Below are positions 57,127 through 64,000 of a stretch of DNA of 64,000 nucleotides, one piece after another. This DNA comes from Artemisia argyi (lineage: Eukaryota > Streptophyta > Magnoliopsida > Asterales > Asteraceae). The notes under the pieces were generated by a model. The model was not told the origin of the DNA. It worked only from the letters and a program-made list of their open reading frames with translations, and searched no databases. The DNA is taken from assembly GCA_030686995.1 (NCBI GenBank), contig CM060685.1, positions 129,419,823 through 129,483,822 of the forward strand. The letters are read 5' to 3'. Position numbers and translations under genes: made by a program. Numbering within the stretch: the stretch's first letter is position 1; every line of letters starts with the position of its first letter.

Positions 57127-60100
57127 TTAAGCTGGAACATACGATTCAAGCAACATTCTTGATGGAGATGGAGATTTGATTTCAACTTGCAGATACATAT
57201 ATTTCCATTGTTTGTCCTCTTTGTCTTTAAACATCTCAGCGGAAACCTCGCCAACACCATGTGGCCCGCGGATTAGAAATTGTACCTGAGAACCATCAAA
57301 AATACGACCAGTGAATAAAATACATCATTAATTGTTATTATATTCATGGCTGTAGATTTTAACAGCAAAGGTGGTGTAACTTTCAAATCTTGGTTGATAC
57401 ATAGTATATCATATTAAGGAGTGAACAAGTAAAATGCAAGCATATAGAATGAGATAGAAGTTACCAGAACATGCTCAACACCATCGTCATCCTTCCAAAT
57501 TCTTTTAGGGATTCGTTGGCGAGCATGTCGGTTTCTGCTTTCCTGACCGTATCCAGTTATAGGTGAGCCAATCCTGACTCTAACCTGATATCCATGAAAA
57601 AAAATAAGCTATAAATATTAGATGATATGTGACATGCGAACATGGAAGATTATTGTTCCTCCAACTGATAATCAGGCAAAATCTAGTTAAGCAATTTACA
57701 CTCATTTTGCCAGAACGATGTCAAGATTTAAACAAGGATACATCTTTAGCTCCATAAAATAATTAAGTTTAGACAACGAAGAAACCTGACTATCGTCTTG
57801 AATCCTACGCAGAGCCTTGTTAAAAACCTTGTACCTAGAGAGAAGAACACAAATCCAAAAAATAACAAATAAGCAAAAACCAAAGGAAAGAGAAATAAAT
57901 GCTCATGTCGTATTTCTTGACAGCAGGGATAATACAAATGCAAAACTATTCAATCTATGCGACTACGGCTTACTCTTTTGGTTCTAATATAAGTTCTTTG
58001 ACAACCCCATATCCTGCTAAAGCTGCAATTCCAAGCCCTGCCAGAATAACGACACTATAGGAGGCTCCCTCTGTAAATGTCAATGGCTTATCTGGTATAT
58101 TGTCAGTGATTGAATCGAATGGATCTTCAGTAGTGGTTACCTCTTTCCTGGTCTATACAATAAGAGAAAGAATAAGTGGGTGTCTAATTTTAAATCGCAA
58201 CAAGAATTGATGTGGTAATTAACAGTTAAAAGTTTGTTCATAAACATGTTACACATAGATAATCAGCACATACAAGTTCTGATTTGGACAAACAAACTCT
58301 TATTAAAGGTAAATAGTCCATCCTTCACTTCTAGTATACCTCGTTCATAATTCAAGCACAATCTATTGAAAGTTCATGGTAATAAAAAATTTGAATCCTA
58401 GTGAAAAGTACATTTATATTTGAGCATTATTGATTTACACCTCAAAATGACATCAGGGCTCACTTAACTTTTACTTTCCGACAAAGGGGGTGTTTGCGAT
58501 TGCCTATTCTTTCTGCTTATCTCCTTATTTTAGAGGAGATGCGGTTTAGTGTTATCCAAACTGCCTATACCTGTTTTCAGGCAGCAGGCAGCATAAGCAG
58601 GTTCTGATAAGCATGTCGGAAGCTGCTTATTTTCTAAGTGTTTATTTTTGCTGAAATTGATATTACTCTTTTGCGAACATGGTTAATTTAAAACTTTTTG
58701 CAAGTGAATTTGATTGAAATTTTCAACTAAAAGAAGTATGTCCAAACACCATTTCCATTTTTATAGTTATCTTGCATTTTTTCAACTAAAAAATTTGATT
58801 GATTTTTTCATAGTTGTCTTGCATTTTAATAAAAAAGGTATGTCCAAACACCATTTCCAGATGTACTTATTTTTATGCAGCCTATACGTATTTATTTTTA
58901 AGCAGAAGCATAATCACAAAAAATAAGGAATCCCAAACACTCTCAAAAGGCTCGTTTATGGTAACGTGGGGATGGTACTTAGCAAGCGCGAGCTTCATTT
59001 AAGCTAGTTAAACATTAGCTCCCTGGATAACAGAACGTTCCATTCTAGGCTCTTCTAATAGTTTAAAAGCGAGATCCAAAATATCATATAAAATCAAATC
59101 AGCAGATTTAAATTTAAGGCTTAGATGAAGATTTGCAGTATTAAATGAGACTTTGTTTGGCGGTTATAAGATGAAAATTTATGGCACACAATGACAGCTT
59201 CGGAAAAGAACTAAAACAGCTTCTACTCCATTGAAACGTATGTCACGTAAATCAGCTAGACACTTTTTCAACCTGATGACAAGTGCCTATATGACACTTA
59301 CTAGATTTCTGTCATAGAATTTCGTTACATGTAGAGTTGGCTATATTCAAAAGTATGGCTCAAAAGAATATCCATGCATATGAAAACCATAGATAAGTAA
59401 TAAATAAATGCCATAAAGAAGATTCACATCCAATACTCGTCGTTTGTTTCAAAAGGTAAGACATATTTCCAACTTCCTTGTGTTTAGCACTTTAGCAGTA
59501 AAAAAAATATATATATACTCGTAATAACATATACTAGTTCTGTCAATACTTAAAGGATCAAAGTAGAACACGTCAACACAGCAACTGTAAGCAGAACAGT
59601 TCATAATATTAACACATAGATTAATGAATCATATTCATTTTTCAACTGTAACGAAACTGAAATCCTAAAATGGAATGCAATCAAACACTAATTCCATCCC
59701 ACTTGTCCTCGTGGAAGCTTTATGCGTCTTAATACAAAAGTTTCAAACATTTCCCTCTTCAGAAACATTCAAAACTTCATTTACAAATACAACTATACAA
59801 GTACTCTTACAGACAACACTTATTTCCAGATCGTCAATTTCCGCTAACAACTACAATTCTATTCGGTGCGACCAAGGTTTAAAAGTACGGAAACGAGTTT
59901 CGAGGCGTTTTCACTCCGCCTCAAGAGGCGTAAGCCTCGAGGCGGACCGAGGCGTAAAGTCGAGGCGGAATTAATTTTATATTTTTTATATATAAGTTTA
60001 AGACTTAAATGTAAACTATTAAAGATGGAGGGGGTCAAATGTTTAAATACATAAACTTATTTTAAACTTTTTGAGTAAAATTTATAAAGTTTAGAGACTA

Positions 60101-61539
60101 AATGTAAAATAGTAAAAGATAGAGGGGTTAAATGTTAAAAATTCTAAACTTATTTAAACCCTAAACCTAAAACAAAGTTGCAGCCTCACTTTAATACATT
60201 TATACAGCCACCCTTCACCCTCACTTTAATACATTAATACACTGATAAACCCTAAACCAATTCTCCAGCGTTGACCATCAATTCGCCGGCGTTGACCTTC
60301 AATTCGCCGGCGTTTACCGTCATTCTGAACACAACCACCACTTATTTTCTCTTTAATTGGCTTAGATCTGAAGTTTGACCGGCATTCGCCGGCGTTGACA
60401 ACCTAATTCGGCCGATTTGCTGCTAATCGGGGCGGTGGGAGGCCGACTAGCGCCTAGGCGCCGCCTCAGCCCTGAGGCGCCGCCTCATACGCTTCTAGAC
60501 CGCCTCACACACCTGAGGCGTACGTTCCAAATCAACCACCTGAGGCGCCGCCTCATATGCGTTTTCCGGCCGATTCGCCTCGAGGCGCCTCCTCAGACCG
60601 CTTTTTTAAACCATGGGTGCGACGAGCTTTTCAGGGCATTTTAAGTTTATCTTTCATTACCAAGAATCTAATGCTTGTTTGGCAAGGAGCATTTAAGAGC
60701 ATTTGAGTGTTTAGGGTATGTTTGGCAAAGATAGCGGTAGCAAGAAACAGTAGCAGTAAGCAGTAGCAGTGGCTGTTTGTTTAGATATTGTGTTTGGTAA
60801 CGTAGTTGTATAGTCATAATCACTAAGTGGAAACGCTAGTTGCTCGTAAATGCTACTAGAAGTAGCATTTTGATTTGGAGCACTTAGAAAAGGTACGAAT
60901 GCTAGTTGCTTGTTTACAAACAAACATTTTGTGCAAAACACTAACCGCTAGTTGCTCCTAAACGCTATACCCTTAGTGTATTTTAATTAGAAGCTTGTAG
61001 GGAAACAATTGTTTATCTATTCTAAACGCTACTTTTCAAAATGCTTCTCATAGAAGCATTTCGCTTTTTCGTCATTTTACACTTAATAATTAAGTATACA
61101 GCTATCGGCTCTTGAATTTTACTTAAACACACCTATACGAAACGCTAATAAAAGAATCGATAAGCTTTTACATCATTTTACACTTTACATAAACGCATTA
61201 ACCAAAAAACCGAACCTCCGATGCCGCCCCGCTGGTCGACCTAGACGCCTTAGACGAAAACGCCCTTGCTCTCACATCATACACCCCAACATTACTCCTC
61301 CCAATCCCAGCTCCTCCAAATCTCGACCTCAACAAACCCAACGCCCCAACACTCCCTACAACTCCATATTCTGTTTTATTGACTTTGGTGACGTCAGATA
61401 GGAATGTGCGTACGGCAGTTGTGGTGGAGGGTGACGTCAGCAGCGGGGCTCTTCGGAGTGAGGAAAAAGATTGAAGAGATGAAGGGGTTTTGTAAAGGTT
61501 GTATAGTTTGTAGAGTGTACGTGCAGATGAACGGATCAT
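57127..61539 (-). CDS. TIM21: Mitochondrial import inner membrane translocase subunit TIM21
   Basis: Five coding exons on the minus strand join into 276 residues: 61539-61216, 58152-57974, 57834-57786, 57584-57465, 57285-57127. All junctions are GT-AG and in phase. Exon 1 gives a Ser/Arg-rich presequence. Exon 2 holds the single transmembrane segment ([19 protein letters not shown], about residues 139-157). Exons 3-5 form the conserved TIM21 domain facing the intermembrane space ([49 protein letters not shown], and the end MLLESYVPA). TIM21 links the TOM complex to TIM23 and respiratory complexes during presequence-protein import; the Arabidopsis protein is also called SD3. Length and domain order are normal and there are no breaks. 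Intron 1 (3063 bp) carries a hAT-type insertion and two MITE-like elements. Confidence 0.95.
58489..58942. mobile_element. MITE in TIM21 intron 1
   Basis: The ends ggtgtttgcgattgcctatt and (inverted) gagtgtttgggattccttatt are matching terminal repeats. It contains a direct repeat of gtatgtccaaacaccatttc at 58736 and 58838. Confidence 0.72.
59873..60615. mobile_element. Non-autonomous hAT-type element in TIM21 intron 1
   Basis: 743 bp with termini caaggtttaaaa and (inverted) catggtttaaaa, flanked by a perfect 8-bp duplication GGTGCGAC (59865-59872 and 60616-60623), the size typical of hAT elements. Near both ends gaggcg/cgcctc motifs recur in both orientations (59915-59965 and 60430-60595) and form several perfect palindromes. 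No transposase frame. Confidence 0.92.
60708..60977. mobile_element. MITE-like element in TIM21 intron 1
   Basis: Ends agggtatgtttggc and (inverted) aagggtatagcgtttaggag, with ctagttgctc motifs inside in both orientations. Flanks GAGTGTTT and TAGTGTAT may be an eroded 8-bp duplication. Confidence 0.5.
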
Positions 61540-61736
61540 GGTGCTTGGTTGTCAAGAATGAATGGGTTTGTTGTGTGATTTTGGTGATAATGAAAAACCC
61601 TAGATTCTAATTTTGGGGTTTTTGTGTTGTGCAAGTTTCAGAATGTGGGTCGGGTTGGGTTGGGTTGTGGTGACTCACTGACTTGTGTTTGGCAAGTAAA
61701 TCTATTTTGAGTTGGGCATTATTATGAGCTGTGAGT

Positions 61737-61738
<2 letters not shown>
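61540..61738 (-). promoter_or_regulatory. TIM21 5' UTR and promoter region
   Basis: Sequence upstream of the TIM21 ATG. It contains repeated gggttgggttg phrases but no clear TATA box. Confidence 0.5.

Positions 61739-61777
<39 letters not shown>
61739..61777. repeat. Poly(T) tract
   Basis: About 39 consecutive T. On the minus strand it is an A tract upstream of TIM21; it may be the tail of an old retroposon or a nucleosome-excluding element. Confidence 0.95.
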
Positions 61778-61781
<4 letters not shown>

Positions 61782-61868
61782 ATAATTTTTTCTGTCTCAA
61801 GATAATTATAGTATTTTTTTAATACATTAAATGATTGAAACAGTTTTTGAAGATTAATTAAAAGAAAA

Positions 61869-64000
61869 CTAGACGAGTACCTGTGAATAGCAATGAGATT
61901 TTATAGCGACAAACATTTATAACTGCAGTATTTGGATTGAAATGCGAATCAGGACTGGGAGCAACAATTGGATGAATATTTAAAATACGAAAAAAATGAA
62001 TATAGATACGATCAAAACTATAAAATTAGTAAATAAAAGATGACAATTATTACAATATATAATCACAACTAATATAGTCCGCACAATAACATAGTTCACA
62101 CAATAATCACACCAATATTACTAAAAGTTTTCAAGGATTTCAAAACATGCGTATCTTATTGTTTCCTATAATAGTTACTAAAAGTTTTCAAGAATTTCAA
62201 ATCATGTGTATGTTATCTATATCTATACTATATAATAAACGTGAATAATGTACAAGTTCTCTAAAGCATGCAATGCAATTAATTTGCTGATGTGTCTTGG
62301 CTGTGATTGGTTGGAGATTTAATGCGTACAACACCACAATGTCATTCTTTCTTCACAGATATTCATTCTTCAATAGCTTCTTCTGTACGCTCCAACGATC
62401 TCTATTTTTGTTAAGCATTAAATCTTTTAATATCAGTTTCAATTCCACAATTAATCTAATTCTATCAAACACTCTAACATCTCGCCTTTCTGAGTTTGCA
62501 GTAACGATTCTTATAATTGGTCTCCAACTGCCATGGATGATCTTGAATTTCATGCAATAATGTTGGTAAGTTTTTGATTGTATTTAATAGATTTGATATT
62601 TTCGCTGATTTTTTTTTATGTTTATGATTTAAACCCAGTAATTAAATTCAAATTGATTTTTGATTATTTCAATTCAAGTGATAATACATGTTTCGATTTA
62701 ATTGTTGTTTCAGTTCCACCGTATTGGATAGTGAACGGCGAGCTCATGTTATTATGGCTATGCATAAATCAGGGTAAAAAATGTATCTTGAAAGGTATTT
62801 TTACACTTTTTGCGTTTCTTGACAGTTGGACACCAAGTTTTTTTTTTATAAAATTCCCATAAAGCAACGACTTGAAAGGTATTCTTGTGAATTCTTTCTT
62901 TAATCATTCTTGACGGAACAAGATGGAGGTGAATTGATTTAGTTTGTTTTGTTTTGACAGATTCCCAGCTTGCCATTTTTGGATATTCTCATGAATGGCC
63001 AGGTGTTTGATATGCTTGATCTGATCGCAGTAGTAGTAGTGCCAATTAACGGGAATATGAGCTTCTTCACAATGGTGCTTGGATTTGCATTGTTTTCCCT
63101 GTCGTGTTTGCTTCTGTTCCTTTCAAGTTTTTGCCTCTTAGTGAATCAAGAGCTTGAATGGTTACATTAGATGGTAAGCATACATTCTTGTGTTGATTAA
63201 AAAAAATTTATACTCAAACATATGTCACATACATATCTAATGTATGTAGAATAAAATTAGATAGCATAATAATATTGGCATTTGTTAGTATAAATGATAT
63301 AGTGGGGTTCTTTTATATCTGTATCGAACCAGTCATATATAAATGATATAGTGGGATTCTATTTTCATTTACAGAATCAAAGTTATAATACATTCCAATT
63401 TGATACTGTTGCTTTTACTACTTCATGTCTCTCTTTGGTATTTGATTGCAGGCTTGATATTTTCTTATATCATCAGTGAATTAAAATGGACCATTGCTGA
63501 TGTGTATGTTGCTTTTCTCTGATGCAACATGGTGAAAGTAGAGGGGATTTAGAGAAGACTGATTACGAAGCAAGCAGGGATCTCCGGAGTTTCGTTATAA
63601 AAGCAAGTTCCAGAGCCATGAACCAGAGGTTTCAATGAATTTTTCATTCGCCATTTCTTTCATGTTGTTAATATTTTGGTACATGGGCAATTTTTTCATA
63701 CGACATCTCCAACTTTTAGTTTCAGTCTATGTAACAGGTTTATATGTAGATATTTGCTTCATGTACCATTCTTACAACTACAGCCCATTACGGTCACATA
63801 AGATTTTCTTCACATATATGACACTTATTGTACGTAAATTTTGTAACTTAACTGGGTTTGAGTAAATTAAATCTTGTACTGTGTTAATTGAATACAAATC
63901 ATGGTCTTCGAGTGGGATAAATGAAATTTCCATTATTTATACACTTCATATAAGGTTTTATCTTATTTCTGAATCCTTGATGGTTCATTTAAAGGGATGA
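61869..64000. other. Helitron-like ends and unassigned sequence
   Basis: actagacgagtacctgtgaa (61868) is the complement of a Helitron-type CTAG 3' end, similar to that at 35011. tctatactatataataaacg (62223) resembles a plant Helitron 5' start on plus. To the right, splice-like borders (aatgttg/gtaagt at 62568, gacag at 62960) and short frames (MDDLEFHAIML at 62532; STVLDSERRAHVIMAMHKSG near 62715) hint at captured or decayed gene pieces, but I recognise no family. Confidence 0.35.

Overview
This is a window of plant nuclear DNA. It has spliced genes with GT-AG introns, AT-rich intergenic DNA, several orders of plant transposable element and one 500-base assembly gap (431-930). The style of the Copia gag and tail, the Harbinger-associated MYB/SANT proteins and the LTR ends remind me of Asteraceae, but that family assignment is inference.

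Layout. (1) 1-17 kb is a nest of mobile elements. A Harbinger-associated MYB/SANT-like gene on the minus strand (ATG at 16869, stop at 1774) is split by a gag-protease-only Copia element (2118-5136) and by a large LTR element without pol (5926-16757). One LTR of the latter is itself split by a 3.06-kb solo LTR (6320-9380). Each insertion has TG..CA ends and a target-site duplication. (2) 18.6-31.3 kb holds two complete 14-exon genes for mitochondrial 3-hydroxyisobutyryl-CoA hydrolase-like proteins (18624-23379, 420 aa; 27502-31314, 402 aa). A CACTA transposon with repeated palindromes and a short CACTA derivative lie between them. The first gene has two foldback elements among (TA)n arrays in intron 1. 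(3) 31.5-40.4 kb is repeat remnants: SINE-like sequence, a truncated Copia element, a MITE, a Helitron-like end, long AT-rich DNA and a Harbinger-like ORF pair. (4) 40.4-48.2 kb is a long-inverted-repeat element interrupted by a degenerate Ty3/Gypsy element (40599-47672). (5) 48.8-50.1 kb carries a broken fragment of the beta'-COP C-terminus. (6) 51.3-55.4 kb is a third hydrolase-like copy, very close to the second but with two one-base deletions, so a likely pseudogene. (7) 57.1-61.5 kb is a complete minus-strand TIM21 gene whose 3-kb first intron hosts a hAT-type insertion and two MITE-like elements. (8) 61.6-64 kb has Helitron-like ends and no recognised gene.

The apparently functional content is two HIBCH-like genes and TIM21, all mitochondrial. 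The proximity of TIM21 is probably coincidental. I found no new multi-gene system. The unusual features are the depth of nesting, the palindromic CACTA termini, the foldback elements among TA microsatellites, and the paralogue pair that allows several insertions to be ordered in time.
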